A stretch of 64,000 nt of DNA. It comes from Diphasiastrum complanatum (taxonomy: Eukaryota > Streptophyta > Lycopodiopsida > Lycopodiales > Lycopodiaceae). A model generated the notes under the pieces. It did not search any database and was not told where the DNA came from. It was given only the letters and a program-made list of their open reading frames with translations. Shown here one piece after another: positions 54,600-64,000 of the stretch. Position 1 is the first letter of the stretch. Every line of letters begins with the position of its first letter. The stretch spans positions 68,317,084-68,381,083 of the forward strand of contig CM055099.1 of assembly GCA_029204225.1 (NCBI GenBank). The letters run 5' to 3'. A program made the position numbers and the translations under genes.

Positions 54600-55075
54600 G
54601 TCCATGTCTTGTACAAGGGAATCAGAATAATTCCTGACATAAATAGCCGATCACTCCAGTTGTATCTGGTTATTAGTTATGCTACATCATTTTGGACGTG
54701 GTCATACTATATAATTAATAATCATATGAGGGCCCAGACCTATAATTGGACATAGGAGCACATGCATGGTGAAGACTGCTTTAATGCAAGAATAGGAGGT
54801 CAATAGCTCAATTTAGGTTGCATGGGGATCCTAAAGAAAATATTCTCTCTCTCTTGAGGAGTCTAGTGGAAACTCGCCCATCCTCCTATTGTGAATTGTG
54901 ATTCTTGAGCCAGTTTCTCCTCTCTACTCTTGTGTTCTTCACTATGGCTTCGGGGTGGATTGGTTAGGGTATTGACTAGCCTTTCCATATTGGTTGGGTG
55001 GTTCATGCTCCAGAGGTGTCCTTTTGTTTTGCATGTGATTGAAATCCTGAAGATCTTCACTTGGTGGTTCTTACA
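54600..55075 (+). repeat. LTR of an otherwise missing plus-strand copia
   Basis: Inferred from a Met primer site at 55077; the sequence upstream ends TTCTTACA one base before it. The left end is not defined because no second copy is present. It sits just upstream of the copia D gag start in opposite orientation. Confidence 0.5.
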
Positions 55076-55076
55076 G

Positions 55077-55088
55077 TGGTATCAGAGC
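55077..55088 (+). promoter_or_regulatory. Primer binding site (tRNA-iMet) of the 54.6 kb LTR
   Basis: TGGTATCAGAGC on the plus strand, one base after TTCTTACA. Confidence 0.92.
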
Positions 55089-56169
55089 TTGGATCACATC
55101 TACCAGGAGGTGGAGCTTGAGGATCTTGGATTTTGCAGTTCTTTTGGTGTAGCTCTTTGTTTCTTTTTCCAGGTGTTGGAATTCAATTTGAAGTAGGTGG
55201 ATTCTCAGATCCTTGGTGTACTTTCAGCCTAAAGATCATAATTGTAGATTTGCTCCATGAATTTTGATGGAAATCATAGGATTTTTTATGAATTTACTGA
55301 ATTTTTCACTTAGAATTGATGGTTTTTGCAAGAAATTGGTTATAGGATCTGGTGTATTACGTTTTCCAGATTGTACTTACTGTTTTACAGTCATTAATCA
55401 CATAATTTAATGATTGCATGTTGTTTGGAAAGTCAAAAGGTTGATTAGATAGTGATTTTGGACCAAAAAATGAGGTTTTTGGGCCATAAATGGGCTATAG
55501 AAACCATGGTTGACTTGAATCAGAACTTTTAGTGCTTGAATGCAAATGAATTACAGGAATTTGGATCTAATTGCACGAATTTGTGGATTTTCCCCACAAA
55601 TTTTGGTCAATATTGGTCCAAAAAAAAGTTTTTTGGAGATTTTTGGACTAATTTTGTGGTAGAGCTCAAAATTCTCAGCCAAGAATTGGTATGAACGTTT
55701 TCAGAGATGTAATGAAGCTGTCCCTAAGCTATCATGAAGTTTGGTAGGGATTAGACACCATTAGGGGGCTCAAAACACTAAAAAATAGTGTATTTTTGAT
55801 GATTTTTGAGCATGAATACCTCTCAATTGGGGGTCTAAACCTGTTGGTTCTTGTTACAAGCTTAAAGATATGTTGGATTTCCTCTGATATGAGCCATCAT
55901 GCATCCAATTTGGATAGATGTGCATTAGACACCAACATATTGAAGTTTTGCTTGTTGAAGGAGGCCAAAAATGCATTTTTTGCATGATCTGAGCTTATGA
56001 TTGCTTGATGGACCTGTTAGAAGCTTCTATGCCTCTCTAAAAAATCTTAGTAGAGTGCTTATAGCCTCTGATCCAAGGCTTATTGGGCTGGGATGTGATT
56101 TTTGATGATTCCTCTCTCCAAAAGTGCGCCCTCCTACCTATTTTTTAAAAAACATATCAAGCACATTTG
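55089..56169 (+). other. Leader-like sequence with no gag
   Basis: About 1.1 kb of T-rich, non-coding DNA after the primer site, comparable to the copia leaders elsewhere in the window. The gag ATG that should follow is absent; the next feature is another LTR. A truncated element is the simplest reading. Confidence 0.55.
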
Positions 56170-56684
56170 ATATCCAAACACAAATTATTTCGCTCTCATA
56201 CCACTGCTGGGATTCCCACAGAAACAAACCTAGATGGAATTTGATTCTGCCCTCAGGTCTACTGCCCTCTGTGACATGATCTACAATCCTCCAAGGTGAG
56301 GACAAATACTATTGACCTACATATAATTCATTTGTGCATCCAACAAGATAAAACCAATGTGCGGAATAAGATTAAATCAGCTGATTCCAAACATACAACT
56401 GTCAGACAATCAAACATTCAATCATGTTCAAGACAAGAAATTCTTCTGCATAAAACATCTGTTGTGAAAGACCACACGACACGTCGGTGCAAAAGAAACT
56501 CTGTCATTCGCGAAATACCAAAACTTGTTGTGCTTACTAGCAGACTTCTTGAACATTAGCTAGCTACATAGTGCTCAGCTTACATTGGTATATTACCTAT
56601 GCTTTCCTTGCTTCTGCATAATTAATAATTATGATTTCCATGTATGCAGAGAGGAGGACATGATTAGTTGATCAAGAGATTACA
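56170..56684 (-). repeat. LTR plus primer site, copy 2 of 2
   Basis: Matches 48678-49222: a degenerate primer-site complement (CGCTCTCATACCA, 56191-56203), then an LTR block 56205-56684. It lacks about 30 bases present in copy 1 (around 56460). It may be the 5' LTR of copia D, whose gag start is 1.7 kb to the left, with the 54.6-56.2 kb piece inserted between. Confidence 0.75.
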
Positions 56685-57253
56685 AGAATGGCTGATTAGG
56701 CATGTTGCAACGGTATCCTATCAGTCTTTGGAGGACGACGTTCTCCTTGTACTTTCACGATCTCCTTTGTACTTTGACGAGTGGAGATCCACTACCCTTT
56801 GGGCCTTCGTGTCTTCTTCTCCCTCTTTGGCCTTGTCATCAGGTTGTCTTGGGTCCACGAACATTTTTCCTTCATGTCCAAGTGGCCTTTAGTCAACGAA
56901 TATTTTATCGTCGTCTTTGGGTCTTTACTCCTTGAAGCTCCGATGTTCGTGTCTAGGTAGCTTCCTTGTGTTTCCGTAGACTTGAGCTCGAAAGCTAATA
57001 AAGCTTTGTGGCTCGCAATATTTTGTTTCTTCAGTACCCGTAACAACAATTATATATCCAAGTAAAAATCAAAGAGGAAATCATCTAGGTGTACATCTAG
57101 TCTTATGACTAAGTTTGGATTGAGTAGAAAATCTTCTAATTCCATTGTTGATGGTTCATGTTTTCTCATGTTATTTCAGCGTTAGGGTAATTGCTATAAT
57201 GCATTGAGGGAGAGAAATTCTTCTAAATTTGAGCTATCGTATCACACTTCAAA
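56685..57253 (+). other. Probable LTR and leader of copia F
   Basis: No coding signal. Moderately GC-rich to 57050 with a repeated CTCCTTTGTACTTT word near 56745-56775, then AT-rich up to the gag ATG at 57254. No primer site was recognised, so the LTR interpretation rests on position only. Confidence 0.35.
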
Positions 57254-57720
57254 ATGGAATCACAAATTTTACTTGAGAAGTTTGATGGCGTGAACTTCAA
57301 TACATGGCAAGTAAATTTTCAACTATTATTAAGCAAGGAGCATTTGTGGCCGGTTGTCAATGGGACTAAAATGAAGCTAGTCAATCTAGAAATTTGTTTG
57401 AAATGGGAAATGAAGGACAAGCTTGCTATTGCATCTATTTGCCTAGGGTTGGCAAATTTACATATTTAACATTTGGAATTTATAAAGACTTTGACATGGA
57501 TTTGGAAATTTATGGAACATCATCGACAAGTTGTGTCTTAGTTGAAGTCACTGATTAATCAACTTGTGGAGATTGTGGGAACGTTCACCACACACGCATG
57601 TGGTAGAGTATCATTTAGGGGCAAAGAAATGTTGTTAATTAAATAGTTAGTGGCAAAGATCATACTTCATATTATGGTCCTAACCCTTGAGTGTTCCTTT
57701 GCTAAACAATTACATTTGTA
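57254..57720 (+). pseudogene. Copia F gag N-terminus
   Basis: MESQILLEKFDGVNFNTWQV, then FQLLLSKEHLWPVVNGTK, the start of a copia gag of a lineage distinct from A-E (KFDG.NF..W). It is open for 71 codons; gag-like sequence continues with stops to about 57720. The remainder of the element is absent. Confidence 0.8.
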
Positions 57721-60296
57721 AAGGCTATTGTATGGAGGGAGCTCCTAAGGCACATATAGTTACAAAGTCATAGAAGCATCAAATTTAAAACCTCAAGAAA
57801 AGCAGCTATCTACTAACAATGCTTTCAAAAAAGAACCACAAAACTATTGAGTCTGATTTGTCTTAGAGGTCTTCTTACAAGAGCATTTCACTCCACTAAG
57901 TCTCTTCAAATGTTGACATGTAGGAACACTAGGATGTCTTGAGATCCAGATAGCAACTTATCATATAATAGTAAGCAATAAAGATTTTACTTTTTACGTA
58001 CGCAATTGTTTAGCAGTCTACTACCAGTAAAGTAGCATACTTTCACCCTTTTATACAATTCTCCTAAAAAATTCAAAATTTTGTTTCCCATCCTAGGAAA
58101 CCCTAAATGCTACATAGTATCAATTGAAAATGGCTCTTCAAATGTGCATAGATCCCAAGCCAACCATCGAGACCATACATACCATATAGTAGTATTATAT
58201 ACAGCTCCAATTAGACTACCAAATTGCTTTGTATATAAAGCAAGAGTTGCATGTATCATCATGTACCTATGTGCAACCTGAATGCTCTACAATCATATAA
58301 ATGAAACCCTCAAAAGGACTTTATAAAAAATCATTGTGTAAAGAGACTACTCTGACAGGAACTATGATACAACTAAAAAGCTTCGATAGTATTGTTAGAG
58401 TAATGACATGCATTACTACCAGTGAAACACATTCCCTTCATGAGCTATAGGCATCAAATGTTCAGCTGAACTTTTGCGGACATCCATGTAAACTTATGGC
58501 ATTGATCATATACCCATATGTTCTTGTGTTCGTACCTCTCCATGGCTCATTATCATGATCTTGTAGACTCTGAAGTACCTCATCTAGAAATCCTCGTGAT
58601 TCACTTGGAACATCGCATATCTCATGTGCAACATACCATGGCTCATGTATAACAATATAAGTTCATCTCTTGTAGGCTGTGATGTACCTCATCTAGAGTC
58701 TCCATGATGCACAAGTTTTTTCCTACTATATGTCAAAAAATTAGTGAACAAATCAAAATTGCATGACACTTGCTGTGTAGCACCTTTATCTAGGTACCCT
58801 ATCAACAATCAGAATTTGAATATTTTCATCCTTATGTTAGGCACACAGTCTTTGATTTTTAGTATTGTTGTTTCGTCTTATCATTTTGGATATAATTTCT
58901 CCTAAGCTTTACTAGTTCCTATCTTTAAATCGAAGGGTGATAATAATACAAAGTCGTAAGGCCCCATATTTATAGTTATGGACTTGGACTATGCAATGTT
59001 AACTCATGGTTTGATGAGATTGTCTAAGGTTACAAAATACTTCAGTCTAATGTCTTAATTCAAGCCATAATTCTTGGTTAACCTATCTTGGATAGTGTTC
59101 ATGAAGTTACTAGATATTTGCTACACTTAAGGGAAATGCTCTTATGTGTGTCTGAAATGCAACATATGCGTTAGTAGGAATTAGAGGGAGTTGTGATAAA
59201 AAAATAATAGCTCATGAAGAAACTAAAATCAGCAAGACCATTACCATGCTTACATAGGTTTCTTTCCTTGGAGTGAAAAAGCATACTTTTGTATGTGCAC
59301 TACAGAGCATGTTCAATCCTAGTCAAAACCATAAGAAAAACGTTGGCATGCACTATCTAGTTTTGTATGTCAATAACATGTTCAATGTGTTTAAGGTATT
59401 TAATATGGAATTACAATATAAGAAATTTCATGTTACACTAAAATTAAAAATTATACCTCAAGCAAAAAGTAGCAAACAACAAAATCATTTCAGCAGCGGC
59501 ACTGATTACACAATTGATGCATCTTAACAATCTAAATTGATCTTCAAGTAGCCACTCTAGTTCACATCCCAAACCCCATCCACTACAAAAATGCATTTTT
59601 TCACTCCAAAAGACAAATAGCGTGTATGATCCTAAACTTGAAAATTTCAATCAAAGTATTGATCACTTTCATGTAGATAACACAACATCTGGCATAATGT
59701 ATGATGGTATCAGAAAAGACTGTTGAAGTTTATGCAATTAATACCAAGCCTATCACATGTTGGTAAGGTGAGCATAACTACAAAATCTGTCTTGTACCAT
59801 GTTTGAGAAAATGGAGTTGCCATTAAACTGAGCTTTCTGCTATGCAATGCAACTTACTCGCTATAAGAAAAAGCTTCTTTGCAACTCGAAACAAAATATT
59901 TCTACTCAAAGATAACTTTTAGAGTAATAACATGTCTAATCTTGTTTAAGTTGAAACATATGACAATGCATGTGGATGCTCTCTTGCCTTTGTACCTCTG
60001 CAAGATCAGATGTGACCAAGCCAGAATTGCATGGATGAAATAGTGGTCATTTTTTGAAAATCCAATTCAAGTGCAGCATGTCCTCTCATGCAATAAATGA
60101 AATGGATGATAAAGATTTAGCTCTTAAATTTCAAAAGTCTTTTTTCTTTTCCTTTTCTCTGTTGAATTGGCAGACTTAATTTTTTGCTTCTTTGCTAGAA
60201 CTCACTTAAGGATCTCTCGTTGCTAGTCTTCCGAAATGTGAGGCTGTGATTCCTTCAAGTGACTAGCTTCAGTATGATGGGGACGATGGACTATTA
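57721..60296. other. Unassigned region
   Basis: About 2.6 kb with no recognisable protein. Near 58550-58710 two imperfect copies of a block containing CATGGCTCAT and TACCTCATCTAGA lie about 120 bases apart. An 84-codon plus frame at 59273 contains HYLVLYVNNM, faintly like a copia RT box, but nothing around it supports RT. Confidence 0.5.
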
Positions 60297-60301
60297 GAGA
60301 A

Positions 60302-60919
60302 TGTAAAGGATTTCAGATCATTCAAGATCCAATCCATGTCCCTGATCTTTGGTTACAATAAGGAGCAAACCAACAATCTTGCCAATGTAGAAAAATCAGC
60401 ATCTACATACAAAATGAGATGCAAACTCTAAGAGATACTGATCAAACATGAACCAAAACATAAAATATGGTTGATGTTCGTACAATTACACTACCCTACT
60501 ATATTTCACATGTGTGGAACCGAAAATAGCAATAAATGATCATTCTACACATAGAATTGCAAGATAACATCAAGATGGTGCACCAATGAGTAGTAGAACC
60601 CAAAGAGAACCATGTATAATGTTGACATGAGAGAGAGAAGAGAGAAGATGTGTCTCTCCATGAGCTACATCCTTTTATAGAGTTTCCAAACCCTATTTGG
60701 CCACTTGCCTTTCCCTCCAAAATGTAAACCCTACTATTTTTGGGTCTAGATTCAATGTACCCAAAGTTCAAATTTGAATCTCTCTCAAACTCGACTACCA
60801 ACTTTTCCACACTTTCAAAAAGTGTTTATTGAATGTATTTTAAACTATATAACTTCAAAAAGTTTATCTCTAAGTCTAAAATGAGTTTTGGCCTCTTATT
60901 GACAATTTACCAAAATATG
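60302..60919 (-). repeat. Copia E derivative 3' LTR (inner end missing)
   Basis: 618 bases matching 62231-62761. It keeps a segment of about 87 bases (about 60607-60693) holding the TATA box (CTATAAAAGG on the minus strand) that the 5' LTR lacks. The box corresponding to CACACGTGTG is CACATGTGTG here. Confidence 0.9.
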
Positions 60920-61708
60920 CATAAGGAAGCTTTTTAGACTTTGCATAAGATCCACCGATCTTATTGATGCTAAAAGGTAACTTTGGAAAGTTGATACCAA
61001 TCTCCTTTTCCATTCCATCATTTTTGTTAGCCATAACAAAAGCGTCAAGCTTAAAAAGTCTATCTGTCTATTTCCCCTAGCAACCAAGATTTCTCTATCA
61101 TTTGACCAACACTTAGCAAATTCTTTGAAAGTGAAGGAATGTAAAGAACACCATCAAGTCTTGCTTTCCTATTAGTAGAGAGACAAATAGGAATTGAACC
61201 AATACCTTCAATCACACACTCACCACCATTGGCCATGTGAATTGCTTTCTTGGCTCCATCATAAGTGACCAAAGAAGTAAAGAACTCCTCGTGACTAGTC
61301 ATGTGTGAACTAGCTCCACTATCAATACACCATGAATCTTTTTCACCTTCACTTGATATTGGACTGGAAGAACACATCAAAAGAGAATGACCACCACCTA
61401 CATCCTCATCATTAGTAGTAAAGTTGATTTGCTTGCTAACTTCATCTCTTTGCTTCTTCAAACATTCATTTGCAAAATGCCCTTTGATTCCACAATAAAA
61501 GCATTTTAACTTGGACTTATCTTTCTTTTTTCCAAAAGAAGAATAAGAACTCCGTCCTCACCTTCCAAGTAGAATAGTTGATTGAGGTAAGCCTATCATG
61601 GCTCTCCAACATAAAGCCTCCACTTGTAGCCATGTTGAAGTGACATGATCTTCTTCCACCTGTTCCAATGCACAAAGCACTCTCTTGAATGTCAACAAAT
61701 GAACTCAA
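60920..61708 (-). pseudogene. Copia E derivative gag-protease remnant
   Basis: Gag start near 61634 (MATSGGFMLESHDRLTSINY, STWKVRTEF). It jumps after about 30 codons to the knuckle CFYCGIKGHFANEC (about 61500), so most of gag is deleted. Then MKKQRDEVSKQINFTTNDED, protease CIDSGASSHMTS (intact DSGASSHM), ECVIEGIGSIPICL and LLSVGQMIEKSW, and a short shifted tail ending at 60920 against the 3' LTR. Confidence 0.87.
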
Positions 61709-62218
61709 GAAGAAATCACAAAGATATGGAACCTCTCAAATCTCTTCTAGCACTCTAACTAGAAAATCAACACATAAAATAGTGAAATCTTGATCAACCT
61801 ACGATCTATCCTCAATCTAATGATTCTTGACACTTCCTAAGATTGAAACACACTCAAATGAAGTTCAGTAACCTTACAAACTAGAGATCCAATCAAAATT
61901 AGGGTTTTCACAAAATCACAAAAAATTGAATATCTCAAATTCTACATGCAATTTCTAAAAACTTGATATATCTTCTTGTAGACTCCAATGAGACCTACCT
62001 AAAGCACCAAATATCATCTAAATCTAGTAAGCCAAGTGTGAAATCTAGTTTGATCAAGTATATAACTCTATATTGAGTTTTGACCTACAAAAGATCAATT
62101 CTACACATGCAAAAATGCTGATTTTTTAGTAGAGATCAATCTAGCATGCTCTAGCATTGGTAACTACTCCAAATCCTTGCTAAAGATGGCTGATCCTTTC
62201 ATAACCTGAAACACAATA

Positions 62219-62230
62219 GCTCTGATACCA
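62219..62230 (-). promoter_or_regulatory. Copia E derivative primer binding site (tRNA-iMet)
   Basis: The minus strand reads TGGTATCAGAGC directly after the 5' LTR end. Confidence 0.95.
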
Positions 62231-62795
62231 TGTGAAGGATTTTAGATCATTCAAGATCCAATCCATGTCCCTGATCTTTGGTTACAATAAGGAGCAAACC
62301 AATAATCCTGCCAATGTAGAAAAATCAGCATCTACATACAAAATGAGATGCAAACTCTAAGAGATACTTATCAAACATGAACCAAAACATAAAATATAGT
62401 TGATGTCGATACAATTACAGTACCCTACTGTATTTCACATGTGTGAACCGAAAATAGCAATAAATGATCATTCTACACATAGAATTGCAAGATAACATCA
62501 AGATAGTGCACCAATGAGTAGTAGAACCCAAAGCTATTTGGCCACTTGGCTTTCCCTCCAAAATGTAAAGCCTACTATTTTTGGGTCTAGATTCAATGTA
62601 CCCAAAGTTCAAATTTGAATCTCTCTCAAACTCGACTACCAACTTTGCCACACTTTCAAAAAGTGTTTATTGAATGTATTTAGACCTAATATAACACCAA
62701 AAAGTTTATCTCTAAGTCTAAAATGAGTTTTGGCCTCTTATTGACAATTTACCAAAATATGACTAAACTATACTAAACTATTGAAATCGCTCACA
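62231..62795 (-). repeat. Copia E derivative 5' LTR (TATA region deleted)
   Basis: 565 bases with complete TG..CA ends (TGTGAGCGATTTC on the minus strand). Relative to the 3' LTR it lacks about 87 bases, including the TATA box, at about 62531. Confidence 0.9.
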
Positions 62796-62800
62796 GAGAA

Positions 62801-63590
62801 CACGAGCAAAGAAGAGAGCAGGAATATTTGTGGAACAGCTCTCCCACTACAATGGGCTGCTAGATGCAAAAACAGTCTAATAGAATGTTTATGCTAAGTG
62901 AGTGTTATTGTGCCCAACAAGATCTTATAAATTAATTTGTACTCGCAAAAACAAAAATGAGTACAGTCCACCGAAGAGATTAGAAATGGTTTGTGTGTGG
63001 TATTACTGAAAAATGGATTTAGTCAGAAGTTTAGTTCTAAAATAGATTGAAAGAGCAATATGATAGTGCAAGTTCCTCAAGCGTCAAAGACAGCCATCGT
63101 TTGATCAGAGATTGGAGTCATAGACGTCCGAGTTTCTGATCAGAGTGAGTGAACAAATGCAATCAAACAACAACGAAGTGCATTCAATCACAACAAGCAT
63201 TCATCTGCATTATACACAGATAGAAAAAAATGTTGCTGCTATATTACACTGAAGCACAACAATATAGCAGTTACAACCAGAATGATGGTGTAACTGAAAG
63301 GCTCAAGATCATTCGTCTCATGGACGGAGCATCACGTAGAGTGTGCCTGGATGATCCATTTATAGAATTCAGCCATGTATTAATTATAGTAAATATTTGT
63401 CACCTAATTAGGTAAGCCCAATTTCTCATATGCAGCCATCTGGGATTGCAAATATTGCAGTTGGAAAGTCTGGATAATTCTTTCTTGATGTAACACTTTT
63501 TGTGCATTCTTTTTAAAAGCTTTACTGAATTTTTTAAGATTTTACCATATTTGAAACAAAAGGTACCAGCCCCAAAAGGTGAAAAAAAAG
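62801..63590. other. Unassigned region
   Basis: AT-rich, no coding signal. A 61-codon plus frame at 63230 shows no family feature. Confidence 0.5.
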
Positions 63591-63745
63591 AAATTCAGAT
63601 GGCCAGCTGCGCGAGGCTTTTGCCGGCCATCTGATTTTGTATTTTCTACAAAACACTAGTTCCAAAAAGTAGAAAAAGAAAATCAGATGGCCGACTGCGC
63701 TAGGCTTTTGCATTGGGCTTTTGCCGACCATTTGATTTTCTACAA
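63591..63745. repeat. Two tandem copies of a stem-loop
   Basis: First hairpin: CAGATGGCC (63596-63604) and GGCCATCTG (63625-63633). Second: CAGATGGCC (63684-63692) with the near-complement GACCATTTGATT (63726-63737). Both enclose GGCTTTTGC in the loop region. No coding function is seen. Confidence 0.85.
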
Positions 63746-64000
63746 TTAACTGTTTTCTAGTGATCTGAGTACTTTATCGACTCCACAGGTTGCTATTCAG
63801 GTATAGCGTTTGATCTTTTGTCAAAGCTTCCGTTTCAGACAATTGTGAAACTTGAGCTGAGCCATTTTATCAAAATTACTGAATATCCTGATATAGGATG
63901 AATAATGGGTCTAAATATCTTCAAACAAAAACGATGCTGATTGAGGATTGTTTTTATCATTTCTAGTATATTCTCACCTCTTCATTTACTTCCCCATGAT
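63746..64000. other. Unassigned end of window
   Basis: AT-rich DNA with no recognisable feature. Confidence 0.5.

Larger units (their letters stand above)
60302..62795 (-). mobile_element. Internally deleted copia E derivative
   Basis: A minus-strand 2.5-kb element. 5' LTR (62231-62795), primer site (62219-62230), leader, shortened gag, protease, part of GAG-pre-integrase, and a 3' LTR (60302-60919) whose first 30-odd bases are missing. The duplication GAGAA flanks it (60297-60301 and 62796-62800). Integrase, RT, RNase H and the polypurine tract are gone, and the central part of gag is deleted too. Confidence 0.9.

Noticed and set aside
59273-59527. Possible copia RT box (HYLVLYVNNM)
   Set aside because: No RT sequence before or after it in any frame; a short chance match is more likely.

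Overview
The window is repeat-dominated plant nuclear DNA. I see no intact single-copy host gene, no tRNA or rRNA gene and no CRISPR. Nearly every recognisable coding stretch is part of an LTR retrotransposon: many Ty1/copia relatives with the order gag, protease, integrase, RT, RNase H and initiator-Met primer sites (TGGTATCAGAGC), and one large Ty3/gypsy element with a tRNA-Asp primer site. There is also a Helitron Rep gene and a short DNA transposon. The plant-type copia lineages, nested insertions and AT-rich spacers fit a large land-plant genome. I cannot name the species from the sequence.

Layout. 0-5.8 kb: copia fragments (mostly minus strand), two long CT/CA microsatellites and unassigned DNA. 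5.8-13.5 kb: a nearly complete minus-strand copia element (B, 6791-12927) headed by an extra inverted LTR. The whole block is flanked by a perfect 174-bp duplication of an older copia RNase H remnant. 13.5-15.4 kb: unassigned. 15.4-21.4 kb: a mosaic of minus-strand copia pieces with a gypsy gag shard inside. 21.5-31.7 kb: plus-strand copia C, carrying a MITE-like TIR element, which in turn carries copia A (23318-29529, TSD CTTTT, 737-bp LTRs with 4 differences). 31.7-32.6 kb: a gypsy integrase shard and an unidentified broken gene. 33.2-48.7 kb: a Helitron Rep gene split by an 11.5-kb gypsy element (35429-46949, TSD CATGC). 48.7-57.7 kb: copia D (minus) broken by a copia E fragment, a plus-strand LTR with leader, two copies of another LTR, and a copia F gag start. 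57.7-64 kb: mostly unassigned DNA with a 2.5-kb internally deleted copia E derivative (60302-62795, TSD GAGAA) and a twice-repeated hairpin near the end.

The genes do not form host pathways. Each element carries its own gag-pol, and every one that I could read has at least one lesion. The most unusual features are the 174-bp duplication with head-to-head LTRs, the very long extra coding region downstream of integrase in the gypsy element together with a dispersed ACCTTCGCC motif, and a palindromic CACACGTGTG box recurring in LTRs of different copia families.
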